64,000 bases of DNA. Source: Parvicella tangerina (GTDB lineage: Bacteria; Bacteroidota; Bacteroidia; Flavobacteriales_D; Parvicellaceae). This document shows positions 36,454 to 47,080 of this stretch, piece by piece (position 1 is the stretch's first letter; every line of letters starts with the position of its first letter). The notes under the pieces were generated by a model. That model ran no database searches and was not told the origin of the DNA. It worked only from the letters and a program-made list of their open reading frames with translations. The stretch is from positions 3,048,978 through 3,112,977 of the forward strand of contig NZ_OU015584.1 in the NCBI RefSeq assembly GCF_907165195.1, written 5' to 3'. Both the position numbers and the translations under genes were made by a program.

Positions 36454-37421
36454 TTACGTTTCATTAATTGTTCAGCAAACCCTTTAAAGTAAGCTTTTTT
36501 CTCAGGGGCCACATTGATTCTTCCTAACGCATCTAACGCTTTCTTGTAGTACTGTTCCATTAATTGGTTGGCAGCTTCTTTAACCTGTAAATCTTCAAAA
36601 ATTGCCGTAACAGCCTGCACCTTTTTTTCTGGATTCTGAACACTATTGCTCATCCACTTTCTCAGCTCGACCTCCTGAGACTCATTTGCTTCTTCAAGTG
36701 CCTTAAGCAATAGATAAGTCTTTTTGTTTGTAATGATATCTCCTCCAACCTGCTTCCCAAATACTTGGGCATCTCCAAATACGTCTAACAGGTCATCCAT
36801 AATTTGAAACGCCATGCCTAAATTCAAGCCAAACTCATAAAGATTTCTTGAATCCTCTTTGGGTGCATCTGCTAAAACAGCGCCTAGCTCAAGCGCACAC
36901 CCCACTAGCACACTCGTCTTCAGTTTAATCATCTCCAGGTATTCTTGCAAGGTCACATCTTCCCTAGTCTCAAACTCCATGTCTAACTGCTGCCCCTCAC
37001 AAACTTCTATGGCCGTTACATTAAAGATATCTATTACTGCTCTTAAGTATTCTGTCCTGCATGAAGTTACCAATGTAAAAGCTTGTACAAACATCACATC
37101 ACCAGATAGGATTGCTGCATTCACGTCCCACTTTTCGTGCACAGTCTTGCTCCCTCTTCTTAAAGGGGCATCATCCATAATGTCATCGTGCAGCAGTGTG
37201 AAGTTGTGAAACACTTCAATACCCAGTGCAGATTTATAGCTATCTGGTAGTTTACCGTCAAACATGTCGGTCCCCATCAATGTCAATACAGGACGCATCC
37301 GTTTACCACCAAGTCCGAGGACATACTTCACTGGTGCATATAATTCCGTGCCTTTTACTTCTTCTAAGAACTTATCCAGTTCAACAGATATAATTTCTTG
37401 ATATTCTTGAATTGATCGCAT
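36447..37421 (-). CDS. Polyprenyl diphosphate synthase (short-chain, GGPP-like)
   Basis: A 324-residue trans-isoprenyl diphosphate synthase. The first Asp-rich motif is DDIMD (79-83), the RMRP motif is at about 41-44, and the second Asp-rich motif is in FQIMDDLLDVFGD. Phe74, five residues before the first motif, is bulky and would limit product chain length; with DDxxD spacing this points to a C15-C20 product such as geranylgeranyl diphosphate, which could feed carotenoids or quinones. Chain length from sequence is an inference. It follows rfbA by 3 bp and is last in its unit. Confidence 0.85.
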   Translation of the reverse strand: MRSIQEYQEIISVELDKFLEEVKGTELYAPVKYVLGLGGKRMRPVLTLMGTDMFDGKLPDSYKSALGIEVFHNFTLLHDDIMDDAPLRRGSKTVHEKWDVNAAILSGDVMFVQAFTLVTSCRTEYLRAVIDIFNVTAIEVCEGQQLDMEFETREDVTLQEYLEMIKLKTSVLVGCALELGAVLADAPKEDSRNLYEFGLNLGMAFQIMDDLLDVFGDAQVFGKQVGGDIITNKKTYLLLKALEEANESQEVELRKWMSNSVQNPEKKVQAVTAIFEDLQVKEAANQLMEQYYKKALDALGRINVAPEKKAYFKGFAEQLMKRNH

Positions 37422-37424
37422 ATC

Positions 37425-38297
37425 TTACTTGCTTCTTCCTTTTAAAATACTCATCAAGTAGTTTCCATAACCACTTTTAAGTAGTGGTTTTGCCAACTTT
37501 TCAAGTTGTTCTGCATTGATAAACCCACGAGAATAAGCAACCGCTTCAACACAGCCAACTCCCATTCCTTGTCGTTGCTCTATCGTTTCCACATAGCTTC
37601 CCGCCTGCATCAAGCTCTGAAAAGTTCCTGTATCTAACCATGCCGTACCCCTTTCCAAGATTTGAACCTTAAGCTTCCCTCTTTCTAAGTAGGTCTTATT
37701 TACATCAGTGATCTCATACTCTCCTCTAGCACTAGGTTTAAGGTTCTTTGCTATCTCGATCACATCGTTATCGTAAAAGTACAGTCCAGGAACCGCATAA
37801 TTTGATTTTGGATCGCTTGGCTTTTCTTCAATCGATAAAACATTCATTTGCTTATCAAAATCAACCACACCATAGCGCTCTGGATCTGACACGTGGTAAG
37901 CAAAAACCAATCCTCCATCAGGGTTTAAGCTACCTCTCAACATTCTTCCCATCCCTGTTCCAAAGAAGATGTTATCCCCGAGGATCAAGGCAACTTTTTC
38001 ATCTCCAATAAACTCTTCTCCCAGAACGAAAGCTTGAGCAAGTCCATTTGGCTCATGCTGAACAATGTATTCAAACCGAACTCCCCACTGAGAGCCATCT
38101 CCTAATAATTTCTTGAATGCATCTTGATCATGTGGAGTAGTGATGATCAAGATTTCTTTTATACCAGCTATCATAAGGGTAGACAACGGATAATAGATCA
38201 TAGGCTTGTTATAAACAGGCATCAACTGCTTACTCACCGCCAATGTAAGTGGGTGCAATCGCGTACCTGAACCTCCAGCTAAAATAATTCCTTTCAT
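37425..38297 (-). CDS. rfbA: Glucose-1-phosphate thymidylyltransferase
   Basis: A 290-residue nucleotidyltransferase. The N-terminal [18 protein letters not shown] signature, [17 protein letters not shown] and the GDNIFFG and [11 protein letters not shown] segments are typical of RmlA/RfbA, which makes dTDP-glucose for rhamnose and other deoxysugars. rfbB, rfbC and rfbD are not in the window. It lies between the MMPL exporter gene and a polyprenyl synthase gene, an unusual place, but the gene products are consistent with surface glycan synthesis encoded at 42-50 kb. Confidence 0.95.
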   Translation of the reverse strand: MKGIILAGGSGTRLHPLTLAVSKQLMPVYNKPMIYYPLSTLMIAGIKEILIITTPHDQDAFKKLLGDGSQWGVRFEYIVQHEPNGLAQAFVLGEEFIGDEKVALILGDNIFFGTGMGRMLRGSLNPDGGLVFAYHVSDPERYGVVDFDKQMNVLSIEEKPSDPKSNYAVPGLYFYDNDVIEIAKNLKPSARGEYEITDVNKTYLERGKLKVQILERGTAWLDTGTFQSLMQAGSYVETIEQRQGMGVGCVEAVAYSRGFINAEQLEKLAKPLLKSGYGNYLMSILKGRSK

Positions 38298-38338
38298 AGT
38301 TGTTGTATTACGAACAAAATTAGAAGAACTTCTTCCAA

Positions 38339-41011
38339 TTACTCCTCGAGAATTTCTAATTTCTCTAATTCAATGTCTTCTTCTTCATCTACCACCGCTA
38401 ACAAGGGGTCTCTAAAAGCCTTTGTTGTTGCCCACTTTTCTAAAGTTAACAACAATGTGGGCAATAAAATCAAGTTTGATAACATTGCTACAAACAAGGT
38501 AACGGAGACTAAAATTCCCAGCGCTTGAATTCCTCCGAAGTTAGAAGCAATAAAAATAGAGAATCCAAAAAACAGGATGATAGAGGTATAAACCATGCTC
38601 ACCCCAGTCTCTTTTATAGCATTTAAGACAGATCCTTTAATATTCCAGCTTTGTAACTTCAACTCTTGTCTGTATTTGGCTAAAAAGTGGATCGTATCAT
38701 CCACAGAAATTCCGAAAGCAATACTGAAAACCAAAATAGTGGAAGGTTTTATTGGCACTCCTAAATACCCCATCAAACCACTTGTAAAAACTAAAGGCAG
38801 GATATTGGGCACCAGCGAGATCAGCACCATTCTCCATGACCTAAACAAAAGCGACATCAGTATACCGATTACGATTACCGCAGCAATTAAACTCGTAAAT
38901 AAATTCCCCACTAAATAAGTTGTTCCTTTGGTGTAAATCACTCCAGACCCTGTAACTGTATAGTCAAGTTGTTCCTTTTGGACTACCGCTTTCAAGAGCG
39001 TCTGAAATTCCTTCTTTTTATAGAAGGTCTTGATTAACTCTTCATCCATCAAAAAATCAAACTCCTCGGCTTTGCCTTGTGCAATCAAAGAATCTTCAAC
39101 AGCAGACAATGCCCAAGCATGCTCGTCAAAAAAAGCATCCAACTTTTTTGAAAGACTATCACTCGCCAACGCAGTTTTTAATTGGTTCGCCTCTGCATGA
39201 ACCACCGACTCAATTTTGTTTTTCACTCTAGCGAGTAAAGCATCCATGGAATCAATGCCAACATCCTTGATCTGCACAGTAATTCTTGTTTCCGTATGTG
39301 TGCTATCCATGAAGCCTGAGAGAAATTCTGAAGACTTCTCTTTATCCTCAACATTAAACGTGTTCTCAAAATAACTTGAGCTCATCATATTCACTAATCC
39401 GTCACAAGATCTCAGCTTATAATCCTCTGCCCCACCTTCAGCGTAAGCCTGAGAGACATATTTAATCGCATCTACCAAAGAGATGGACTTCGAGAGTTTA
39501 TCTTCCTCTCTTAGGAGCGACTGAATACTATCAATCTTCGCTAAGTTCTTGCAGTTCGGCAGACTTCCGTTTTTATAAAGCGTATCTTTACTTCTCACTA
39601 ACACTTCAAAAGGCATCACCCCATTAAAATGCTCCTCAAAATACTTCAGATCTTGCACAACAGCATCTCCCTTAGGCAAATCATCCACAATGTTTCCAGA
39701 AGTTTTCATTAAACTCATTCCGAACAAGCCGAGTCCCACAACAGCTAGACTCGAGATATAAACGGCTGGTCGATGATGCTGTGAAATGGTTAACAGACCT
39801 TCGATCACCTTATCCAACCATTTCTTTTCAAGATGCTTCGTATGCTTTTCTTTTGGCGGTTTAAGGTAGCTATACACAATCGGAACCACAAGAATAGAGA
39901 TAAAGAATAACGCAATGATATTGATAGAAGCTACCGCTCCGAACTCTCTCATCATATCACTTTTTGTTAACAGAAAAGTTGCAAACCCCATCGCTGTTGT
40001 CGCATTCGTCAAGAAGGTAGCATTCCCTACTTTTCGGATGACCCTTAAAAGCGCTTTTGCTTTGTTTCCGTGCCCTATAATTTCCTGCTGATACTTGGTA
40101 ATCAAATAGACACAATTGGGAATCCCGATTACGATCATCAGTGGAGGTATTAACCCCATTAAAATACTGATCTTATACCCAAATAAACTAATTGTACCTA
40201 AACTCCATATTACTCCAATAAGCACGACCAACAAAGAGGTAAGAACAACCTTTACTGAACGATAGAAGAAAAACAACACCAAGGCTGTTACTAGTACAGC
40301 CAGTCCAACGAACAGTCCTAACTCAGACTTCACCTTATTCATTGTCACAGACCGAACGAATGGCAGTCCGCTGTAGCGAAGCTCACCAAAGTCATCCGTA
40401 TAGGTTTCACATAATTCGTGCAATTCTGCAACCATATTTGCCCTACTCTTCGAATTAAAGATCTGCTCATTAACAAATATCATCATCATGTGAATATTTG
40501 AGCTGTCTTTATAGATCATATCCTCATAAAAAGGCAGGTTGTGAATTACCTTTTGCAAAGAGTCTAGTTCCGATTGATTTGTCGGCACTTCCTGCACAAT
40601 TGGGGCAAGTTCAAACTTTTTGGTTTCGTTGTTTTTCCGAATATTATACAAATGCGCCTCAGAAAAAACAGAATCTATAGGATATAGTAAGCTTCCATCA
40701 CTTTTGCTATTATCTGCTATCGCAAACTCTTTGACTGCATTTCCAAACTCATACCATTTCGAAAACTTCTCAACTGTGTAGAAATCATCTACTTCTGCCG
40801 CAACAACAATAACCAAACCATCTTGTCCATAGTTATCTCTAAATCGAACGTACTCCAAATAAGTAGAATCATTTGCTGGTAATAACTTACCAAACTCATA
40901 TTGCAGCTCCACTTTACGCGCTTCAAACCCCATGAAGACCGTGATCAGCCCTAAGCCAATAAGAATAAATAGACGATATCTCAATATACCGTTAGCTACC
41001 TGTTGCCACAT
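38339..41011 (-). CDS. MMPL/RND-family exporter
   Basis: An 890-residue protein with two copies of a unit of one helix, a large periplasmic loop and five helices, about 12 transmembrane segments in total. Each copy has the sterol-sensing-like segment, for example [21 protein letters not shown] and [19 protein letters not shown]. This fits the hydrophobe/amphiphile-type exporters (MMPL, HpnN-like) that move lipids or hydrophobic compounds using proton flow. The C-terminal tail is acidic. The substrate is unknown. It is the first gene of a unit with rfbA and the polyprenyl synthase (41-bp gap), so a lipid or isoprenoid cargo is possible. Confidence 0.85.
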   Translation of the reverse strand: MWQQVANGILRYRLFILIGLGLITVFMGFEARKVELQYEFGKLLPANDSTYLEYVRFRDNYGQDGLVIVVAAEVDDFYTVEKFSKWYEFGNAVKEFAIADNSKSDGSLLYPIDSVFSEAHLYNIRKNNETKKFELAPIVQEVPTNQSELDSLQKVIHNLPFYEDMIYKDSSNIHMMMIFVNEQIFNSKSRANMVAELHELCETYTDDFGELRYSGLPFVRSVTMNKVKSELGLFVGLAVLVTALVLFFFYRSVKVVLTSLLVVLIGVIWSLGTISLFGYKISILMGLIPPLMIVIGIPNCVYLITKYQQEIIGHGNKAKALLRVIRKVGNATFLTNATTAMGFATFLLTKSDMMREFGAVASINIIALFFISILVVPIVYSYLKPPKEKHTKHLEKKWLDKVIEGLLTISQHHRPAVYISSLAVVGLGLFGMSLMKTSGNIVDDLPKGDAVVQDLKYFEEHFNGVMPFEVLVRSKDTLYKNGSLPNCKNLAKIDSIQSLLREEDKLSKSISLVDAIKYVSQAYAEGGAEDYKLRSCDGLVNMMSSSYFENTFNVEDKEKSSEFLSGFMDSTHTETRITVQIKDVGIDSMDALLARVKNKIESVVHAEANQLKTALASDSLSKKLDAFFDEHAWALSAVEDSLIAQGKAEEFDFLMDEELIKTFYKKKEFQTLLKAVVQKEQLDYTVTGSGVIYTKGTTYLVGNLFTSLIAAVIVIGILMSLLFRSWRMVLISLVPNILPLVFTSGLMGYLGVPIKPSTILVFSIAFGISVDDTIHFLAKYRQELKLQSWNIKGSVLNAIKETGVSMVYTSIILFFGFSIFIASNFGGIQALGILVSVTLFVAMLSNLILLPTLLLTLEKWATTKAFRDPLLAVVDEEEDIELEKLEILEE

Positions 41012-41168
41012 TTATACCAGAAATATTTTGGTCAATAGGCTGCGAAATTACAAAAACTTATGTCGACACCCAATGTATCGCCTCTGAAAAACTCATTCCA
41101 GGAAAATATTATCTGTTAATACTCAATAGTTCCAGCTAAACTCTACTTTTGTAAAAAACAATCAGAAA

Positions 41169-41921
41169 ATGGAAGAACTGCTGGAAATAGCTAAAGAAGC
41201 CGCTTTGGCTGGAGGAAAAGAAATCCTGGAAGTTTACAATGGAGAGATCAAAGTTGACATGAAAGAAGACAAATCTCCCTTAACAGAAGCGGACAAAAAT
41301 GCGCATAATGCTATCGTAAAGTTTCTGGATAAGACAGGAATTCCTGTGCTGAGTGAGGAGGGAAAATCGATCCTACATGATATACGAAAAAACTGGAAAA
41401 GGTTATGGATTGTTGATCCATTAGATGGAACTAAGGAGTTTATCAAGAGAAATGGCGAGTTTACGGTAAACATAGCGCTTATTGAGAATGGTCTTCCAGT
41501 TATGGGTGTTATTTATGTCCCAGTTAAGGAAGTTCTTTATTTTGGCATGGAAGGATTAGGTTCATTCAAATCAGAAAAAGGACAAACAGTTAAACTACCT
41601 CAACCTAAACAAGGCGAGCGTTTTGTCGCTGTGGGAAGTCGTTCACACATGAGTGAAGAAACCGAAAATTACTTTAATGAGTTGAAAGAGCAACACGGTG
41701 AGATTGACGTGGTGTCAATGGGAAGTTCGCTGAAGATCTGTCTGGTAGCTGAAGGTGTTGCAGATGTTTATCCAAGATTTGCTCCTACCATGGAATGGGA
41801 CACCGCTGCAGGTCATGCAATAGCCAAGTTTGCAGGAAAAACATTAATCGATTACAAAACAAAAGAAGAAATGCGTTACAACCGATATGAACTTTTAAAT
41901 AACTGGTTCATTGTAGAGTAG
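41169..41921 (+). CDS. cysQ: 3'(2'),5'-bisphosphate nucleotidase CysQ
   Basis: A 250-residue inositol-monophosphatase-superfamily enzyme. Metal-binding residues are visible in LSEEG (61-65) and DPLDGT (83-88), and the C-terminal WDTAAGHAI carries the third metal ligand. CysQ removes the phosphate of PAP formed in sulfate assimilation or sulfation. Length is normal. Upstream (41012-41168) is a gene-free stretch that must hold divergent promoters; I recognise no clear box in it. Its 3' end overlaps the convergent membrane-protein gene by 14 bp. Confidence 0.93.
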   Translation: MEELLEIAKEAALAGGKEILEVYNGEIKVDMKEDKSPLTEADKNAHNAIVKFLDKTGIPVLSEEGKSILHDIRKNWKRLWIVDPLDGTKEFIKRNGEFTVNIALIENGLPVMGVIYVPVKEVLYFGMEGLGSFKSEKGQTVKLPQPKQGERFVAVGSRSHMSEETENYFNELKEQHGEIDVVSMGSSLKICLVAEGVADVYPRFAPTMEWDTAAGHAIAKFAGKTLIDYKTKEEMRYNRYELLNNWFIVE

Positions 41922-42252
41922 CTTTTGAGATCGTATTCTTATCACGCACCACATAATATTTAACTAGCCACATTACGGTAAAAGTGGGCGCAACATCTCC
42001 GCCTGGAAGAATCTCTTCAAAAAAACTGAAAAGCCCACCGATTGCACCGTAGGGCTTCCTATACATTACCCATACCAGAGCTGCGCTTATTGGCGCCCAA
42101 ATGAGATCAAAAACTTCCCCAAATAAAGGAATAGAATATGTCAACATCCCCACAAAATCAAGAAAAAGACTGATAATAAGCAGTCCATATTTTTGCGAAT
42201 TCCTTTTAAGCTTTATTCCAATTAATCTATACACGATTTCTAAGTATGTCAA
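41908..42252 (-). CDS. Small hypothetical membrane protein
   Basis: A 114-residue protein with about three hydrophobic segments (roughly 22-40, 43-62 and 90-103). The stretch IWAPISAALVWVMYRKPYGAIGGLFSFFEEILPGGD is a recognisable pattern of a small Bacteroidota family without known function; the Pro-Gly-Gly-Asp loop is a likely conserved site. Single gene, overlapping cysQ by 14 bp at the 3' end and divergent from gmd. Confidence 0.65.
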   Translation of the reverse strand: MTYLEIVYRLIGIKLKRNSQKYGLLIISLFLDFVGMLTYSIPLFGEVFDLIWAPISAALVWVMYRKPYGAIGGLFSFFEEILPGGDVAPTFTVMWLVKYYVVRDKNTISKATLQ

Positions 42253-42386
42253 ATTTCGAGCCAGACTATTTATGCTAAAAATTAAGACATTAACCGTTCG
42301 CTGTCAATGAAACATCACATTTATCTTTGTTTAGACACTGGTGAATATTACCTTTACCCGTTCAATTGATGAAATTAAACCAGCGA

Positions 42387-43487
42387 ATGAAAGTTGCATT
42401 AATCACAGGTGTTACAGGACAAGACGGAGCTTATTTAGCCGAATTTCTGCTCAACAAAGGTTACATTGTTCACGGAGTTAAGAGAAGGAGTTCTTTGTTC
42501 AACACGGATAGAATAGATCATTTATATCAGGATCAACATGAAAATGATGTGCGTTTTTTTCTTCATTACGGAGATTTGACAGACAGCACTAACCTGATTA
42601 GGATAATCCAGGAGGTTCAGCCAGACGAGATTTACAATCTTGCTGCTCAGTCTCATGTAAAAGTTTCTTTTGAGACCCCGGAATACACAGCAAACTCTGA
42701 TGCATTAGGAACCTTGCGAATTTTAGAAGCAATTCGCATCCTTGGATTAACGGAGAAAACTAAATTCTACCAGGCTTCTACCAGTGAGTTGTACGGAGGA
42801 CTGGAAAGCAACAAAAATGAAAAAGGACTTTATGACGAGAACTCTGAGTTCTACCCCAGAAGTCCTTATGGCGTTGCAAAACTCTACGGTTTTTGGATTG
42901 TAAAAAATTACCGAGAAGCTTACAACATTTTTGCGTGTAATGGAATCCTCTTCAATCACGAGAGTCCAATTCGAGGTGAAACATTTGTGACCCGAAAGAT
43001 AACACGCGCAGCTGCCAAAATCTCTCTTGGACTTCAGAGCATCCTTTATCTTGGAAACCTGGATGCAAAAAGAGATTGGGGACATGCAAAGGATTATATC
43101 AAAGGAATGTGGCTGATGCTGCAACAAGATGAGCCTCAAGATTTTGTTTTAGCTACCGGAAAGACTTACACAGTTAGACATTTTGTTGACCTTGCTTTTA
43201 AAAAAGTGGGTATTGAGCTAACATGGAAAGGTGAAGGAGTGAATGAAGTGGGGATCGATAAAAGCAGCGGTAAGGAAATCGTGAAGGTAGATCCGAAGTA
43301 TTTCAGGCCTACTGAGGTGGACTTGCTTATTGGTGATCCATCAAAAGCCGAAAAAGAGCTGGGATGGAAACCAGCTTACGATCTTGAGGGATTAGTGAAT
43401 GATATGGTTGAAAGCGACTTAAAACTTTTTAAGAAAGATCAGTACCTGAAAGAAGGAGGTCATGAAACATTGAATTATTTTGAATAA
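42387..43487 (+). CDS. gmd: GDP-mannose 4,6-dehydratase
   Basis: A 366-residue extended short-chain dehydrogenase that makes GDP-4-keto-6-deoxymannose, the first step to GDP-fucose. Seen are the NADP-binding [16 protein letters not shown], the catalytic STSELYGG with Tyr-x3-Lys in [10 protein letters not shown], and the substrate loop [17 protein letters not shown] start at the ATG at 42387, which gives the family start [14 protein letters not shown]; in-frame starts at 42369 (ATG) and 42366 (TTG) would add 6 or 7 residues. First gene of the surface-polysaccharide operon; the stop overlaps fcl by 1 bp. Confidence 0.96.
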   Translation: MKVALITGVTGQDGAYLAEFLLNKGYIVHGVKRRSSLFNTDRIDHLYQDQHENDVRFFLHYGDLTDSTNLIRIIQEVQPDEIYNLAAQSHVKVSFETPEYTANSDALGTLRILEAIRILGLTEKTKFYQASTSELYGGLESNKNEKGLYDENSEFYPRSPYGVAKLYGFWIVKNYREAYNIFACNGILFNHESPIRGETFVTRKITRAAAKISLGLQSILYLGNLDAKRDWGHAKDYIKGMWLMLQQDEPQDFVLATGKTYTVRHFVDLAFKKVGIELTWKGEGVNEVGIDKSSGKEIVKVDPKYFRPTEVDLLIGDPSKAEKELGWKPAYDLEGLVNDMVESDLKLFKKDQYLKEGGHETLNYFE

Positions 43488-44419
43488 TGAATAGTACGGA
43501 TAAGATTTACATTGCAGGACATCGAGGGATGGTTGGCTCAGCAATTGTCAGAGCACTTAAGGAGGAAGGCTACAGTAATTTAATCTTCCGTAGCTCTTCA
43601 GAACTTGACTTGAGAAACCAAAAAGAGGTGAATGAGTTCTTTACTCAGGAAAAGCCTGACTATGTAATATTGGCTGCGGCAAAAGTGGGTGGCATTCATG
43701 CTAATAACACCTATAAAGCAGACTTCATATATGACAATCTCATGATGGAAGCGAATGTGATTAAGGCATCTCACGATCATGACGTTACTAAGCTATTATT
43801 TTTGGGATCTTCGTGTATATATCCAAAAATGGCTCCACAACCTTTGAAAGAAGAATATCTTCTTACAGGAGAGCTCGAGCCAACCAATGAGCCGTATGCG
43901 ATTGCCAAAATTGCAGGAATCAAGATGTGTGAAGCATACCGAGACCAGCATGGTTCGAACTTTATTTCTGCCATGCCTACTAACTTATATGGTCCGAATG
44001 ATAACTATGACCTCAACAACTCACATGTTCTGCCAGCATTGATCAGGAAATTCCATACGGCAAAAGTCGAGAACCAGCCATCCGTTGAAATCTGGGGAAC
44101 TGGGTCACCAAAGCGTGAATTTTTGCATGTTGACGACCTTGCCCAAGCTTGCTTGTTCCTTCTTAAGAATTATAATGAAAAAGAGTTAGTCAACATCGGT
44201 TGTGGGGAAGATATATCTATCAAAGAGCTTGCTTTGCTGATTAAGGACATTGTTGGGTTCGAAGGTGCACTTACGTTTAATACCGATAAACTTGACGGCA
44301 CACCCAGAAAGTTATTAGACATGTCCAAATTGCACGGTTTAGGGTGGAAACATCAAATTGACCTGCGTGATGGAATCACGAATGTTTACAACGAGGTTAT
44401 TCAACAAGGGATTTTTTAG
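43487..44419 (+). CDS. fcl: GDP-L-fucose synthase
   Basis: A 310-residue epimerase/reductase. Motifs are [14 protein letters not shown] for NADPH binding, [15 protein letters not shown] with the catalytic Ser/Cys region, and [10 protein letters not shown] with the Tyr-x3-Lys pair. Together with gmd it converts GDP-mannose to GDP-fucose, an activated sugar for surface glycans. It overlaps gmd by 1 bp, and the Wzi-like gene begins 4 bp after its stop. Confidence 0.96.
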   Translation: MNSTDKIYIAGHRGMVGSAIVRALKEEGYSNLIFRSSSELDLRNQKEVNEFFTQEKPDYVILAAAKVGGIHANNTYKADFIYDNLMMEANVIKASHDHDVTKLLFLGSSCIYPKMAPQPLKEEYLLTGELEPTNEPYAIAKIAGIKMCEAYRDQHGSNFISAMPTNLYGPNDNYDLNNSHVLPALIRKFHTAKVENQPSVEIWGTGSPKREFLHVDDLAQACLFLLKNYNEKELVNIGCGEDISIKELALLIKDIVGFEGALTFNTDKLDGTPRKLLDMSKLHGLGWKHQIDLRDGITNVYNEVIQQGIF

Positions 44420-44423
44420 ATTA

Positions 44424-45995
44424 TTGAAAACATATCTTAGTCTCATATTGCTGTGGTTTTGTGTGCTTTTCTCACAAGCACAGAAGTATGACATTCCTAT
44501 CGGTTTTACTGTCACTCAAGACGCATTAACTCTAAAAAGTTCGAAAGACTCACTATTTCATACTGGCGTGAGACCATTTAATCAGTGGTTCCTATCCAAC
44601 GAATCATTTAATCGGACTTTCAAAGACACGGGGGACTACTACTATGATGTATCTGTGCTATTATTTCAAAAACACCTATTGGAGATACACAAAAAGGATG
44701 TTCATATCGGGATGGATTTACTTCTTAATCTTCAATATGGTCGGAACTATTCCGAAAACATAGTAGAGTCACCCAGCAGAATTAGCACCAATACAAGAGG
44801 CTTCCGAATTGTTGGGAATATTGGTAAAAATGTTTCCTTTGAGACTCGGTTTTATGAAAATCAATTCTTTTATGCAAACTACTATGATAGTTTAGTGGAT
44901 CGAAGAGACGTAGCACCTGGATATGGCAGAGTTAAAGCGTTTAAAACTGATGGGTGGGATGTTGGCGCTTCCGCTGGAACGGTTAGCTTTAAAGCCTCTG
45001 ATTTGATCAACGTAAAATTTGGGCATGACCACCTATTCATAGGACATGGATATCGAAGTTTACTGCTTTCTGATTATGCCAGCAATTATCCTTTTCTGCA
45101 GTTCAACATCAGGTCCAAGAATCAAAAATGGCAGTACATGAGCACCTATGCTTGGATGCAATCGTTAACACGATCTGAAACGGTCGTATCAACCGAGGCC
45201 CTATTTAAAAGGAAAAATGCCAACTTTCATTACCTCTCCTATAAGCCAACCCCTTCCATCGAATTAGGTCTTTTTGAAGGAACCATTTACAAACGTTTTG
45301 ATGATTCTCTGGGGTTTGTAGCTCCTAACGCTTCTTTCTACAATCCAATTATAGGAGTTAATACATTACTTAATGGATTGCAAGGAACAAATAATGCGCT
45401 AGTTGGACTTTCTTTCTCTTACCTTCATCGTGCTTTTGAAGTCTACTCACAACTCGCTTTGGATGACATTGATCGAGTTAGTTTTCAAGTCGGAGGAAAG
45501 TGGTTCAACCCTCTAGGTTTGGATAGAAACTGGATCTTAATGGAAGTTAATAGTGTTCCTGAGTATATGTACTCACACAACTCTGATAATCTACTTCAAA
45601 GTTATTCCCACATGAATCAAGAACTTGCTCACCCTATAGGCGCTTCATTCACAGAGTTAACAGTTCTCTATCACTTCTACAAAAATCGCTGGTTCGCCAA
45701 TGCTCAATTTAACTTTTCAAAACGGAAAAGAGGTTCAATCAGACAACTCGGAGAAAATATCCTCAGAGCATCTGATGACATTTTAATCGGCACATCAATC
45801 GTTCAAGATGTTCTTACCTACTATTGGAAACTTGAAGGTGGGTACAATTTTAATATCAAGACCAGATTGCAGTTGTTTGGTCAGGTGTCCCAAAGAACCT
45901 TAATCAACTTACAGAATTCGGCTCGTAACCAGAATGACTTCTTCTTTACTTTTGGGATAAGGTGCAACTTAAACAATACTTATTTCGACCTATAG
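44424..45995 (+). CDS. Wzi-family capsule assembly outer-membrane protein (copy 1)
   Basis: A 523-residue outer-membrane barrel of the capsule-assembly Wzi type. A TTG at 44424, 4 bp after the fcl stop, gives a clean signal peptide MKTYLSLILLWFCVLFSQAQ; ATG starts upstream would overlap fcl by up to 62 bp. Diagnostic stretches are HTGVRPFNQWFL, FGHDHLFIGHGYRSLLLSDYASNYPFL and AHPIGASFTELTVLYHF. Wzi family members retain or export polysaccharide at the surface. A second copy lies at 47073-48599, with a WecA-like gene between. Confidence 0.8.
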   Translation: MKTYLSLILLWFCVLFSQAQKYDIPIGFTVTQDALTLKSSKDSLFHTGVRPFNQWFLSNESFNRTFKDTGDYYYDVSVLLFQKHLLEIHKKDVHIGMDLLLNLQYGRNYSENIVESPSRISTNTRGFRIVGNIGKNVSFETRFYENQFFYANYYDSLVDRRDVAPGYGRVKAFKTDGWDVGASAGTVSFKASDLINVKFGHDHLFIGHGYRSLLLSDYASNYPFLQFNIRSKNQKWQYMSTYAWMQSLTRSETVVSTEALFKRKNANFHYLSYKPTPSIELGLFEGTIYKRFDDSLGFVAPNASFYNPIIGVNTLLNGLQGTNNALVGLSFSYLHRAFEVYSQLALDDIDRVSFQVGGKWFNPLGLDRNWILMEVNSVPEYMYSHNSDNLLQSYSHMNQELAHPIGASFTELTVLYHFYKNRWFANAQFNFSKRKRGSIRQLGENILRASDDILIGTSIVQDVLTYYWKLEGGYNFNIKTRLQLFGQVSQRTLINLQNSARNQNDFFFTFGIRCNLNNTYFDL

Positions 45996-45997
45996 TT

Positions 45998-47080
45998 ATG
46001 AAATCAGAACTACTCATCATCATACTCGGCTTTTTGACTGCATTTTTTGTGGTCCTACTTGCTATACCCTCATTAATTAAAGTGGCAAAACTTAAACATT
46101 TAGTAGATGAACCTAGTGAAGAAAGAAAGCTCCATAGTCGGAGTATTCCAACCATTGGTGGAATTGTCATTTTTGGGGCAATTGTTTTCTCCTACTCGCT
46201 CTGGTTCCCAGAAGAATATGACCATCTTCCCCACATGCTAACTAACTTCAAACACCTCATCGCCATTCTTATCCTTTTGTTCTTCGTGGGTGTTAAGGAT
46301 GACATTATAGGTACTGCCCCAATGAAAAAATTAGTAGCGCATATGATCGTAGGTTTTATTCTTGTCATCATGGCGGATATTAGAATCACCTCTATGCATG
46401 GCTTATTTGGTGTTACCGGTGAACTGGAACAGTGGCTTAGCTATATGCTTTCTCTGTTTGTTTATATCGTTATTGTGAACGCCATAAACTTAATTGATGG
46501 CTTAGATGGACTTGCAGGAGGCATTGGTTTCATCATTGCTAGTTCATTTGGAGTCTGTTTTCTAATTAATGGGAACGTTCCATTGGCTTTACTTGGCTTT
46601 GTACTAGGAGGCGCTTTGCTCGGATTCTTAGTCTTTAACTTTTCCCCAGCAAGAATATTCATGGGAGATTCAGGTTCGCTGACAATTGGCGCGATCATCA
46701 GCGTGCTTGCAATTAATGCGGTAGACTTGGACCCTTCAAAAATGAAAGAATACTTCGAACCCAATATGCCTATTCTTGTAATGGCGATACTCGTTTATCC
46801 TTTAATGGACACGCTTCGAGTATTTAGTATAAGAGCGTTTAAAGGCGTTTCTCCTTTTACAGCAGATAAAAACCATATTCATCACCGGTTCATTGCTCTT
46901 GGAATGAACCACAGACAAACTGTCTTATGGTTATATCTCTATAACCTTGTGGTCATCGTAAGCGCCTTTTTAATCCAAATGTATATTGAGGTAAATTCAA
47001 CCATTCAATTTGGACTAACATTTGTCATTGCTGCATTCTTGGCCACCATACCCTTTATTATTAAACCTAAAAGTGCGTAA
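45998..47080 (+). CDS. WecA/MraY-type undecaprenyl-phosphate glycosylphosphotransferase
   Basis: A 360-residue polytopic membrane enzyme with about 11 helices. Metal- and substrate-binding motifs are VKDDIIG (99-105), NLIDGLDGLAGG (164-175), FMGDSGSL and the HIHHRF-type His motif in DKNHIHHRF. It transfers a sugar-1-phosphate to undecaprenyl phosphate to start a lipid-linked glycan. The start at 45998 just follows the Wzi copy 1 stop. The position inside the glycan operon fits the initiating enzyme; MraY is less likely because no mur genes are nearby. Confidence 0.88.
   Translation: MKSELLIIILGFLTAFFVVLLAIPSLIKVAKLKHLVDEPSEERKLHSRSIPTIGGIVIFGAIVFSYSLWFPEEYDHLPHMLTNFKHLIAILILLFFVGVKDDIIGTAPMKKLVAHMIVGFILVIMADIRITSMHGLFGVTGELEQWLSYMLSLFVYIVIVNAINLIDGLDGLAGGIGFIIASSFGVCFLINGNVPLALLGFVLGGALLGFLVFNFSPARIFMGDSGSLTIGAIISVLAINAVDLDPSKMKEYFEPNMPILVMAILVYPLMDTLRVFSIRAFKGVSPFTADKNHIHHRFIALGMNHRQTVLWLYLYNLVVIVSAFLIQMYIEVNSTIQFGLTFVIAAFLATIPFIIKPKSA

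Noticed and set aside
42747-43139. 130-codon minus-strand open frame
   Set aside because: Completely antisense to gmd, a clear conserved enzyme gene; no motif of its own.
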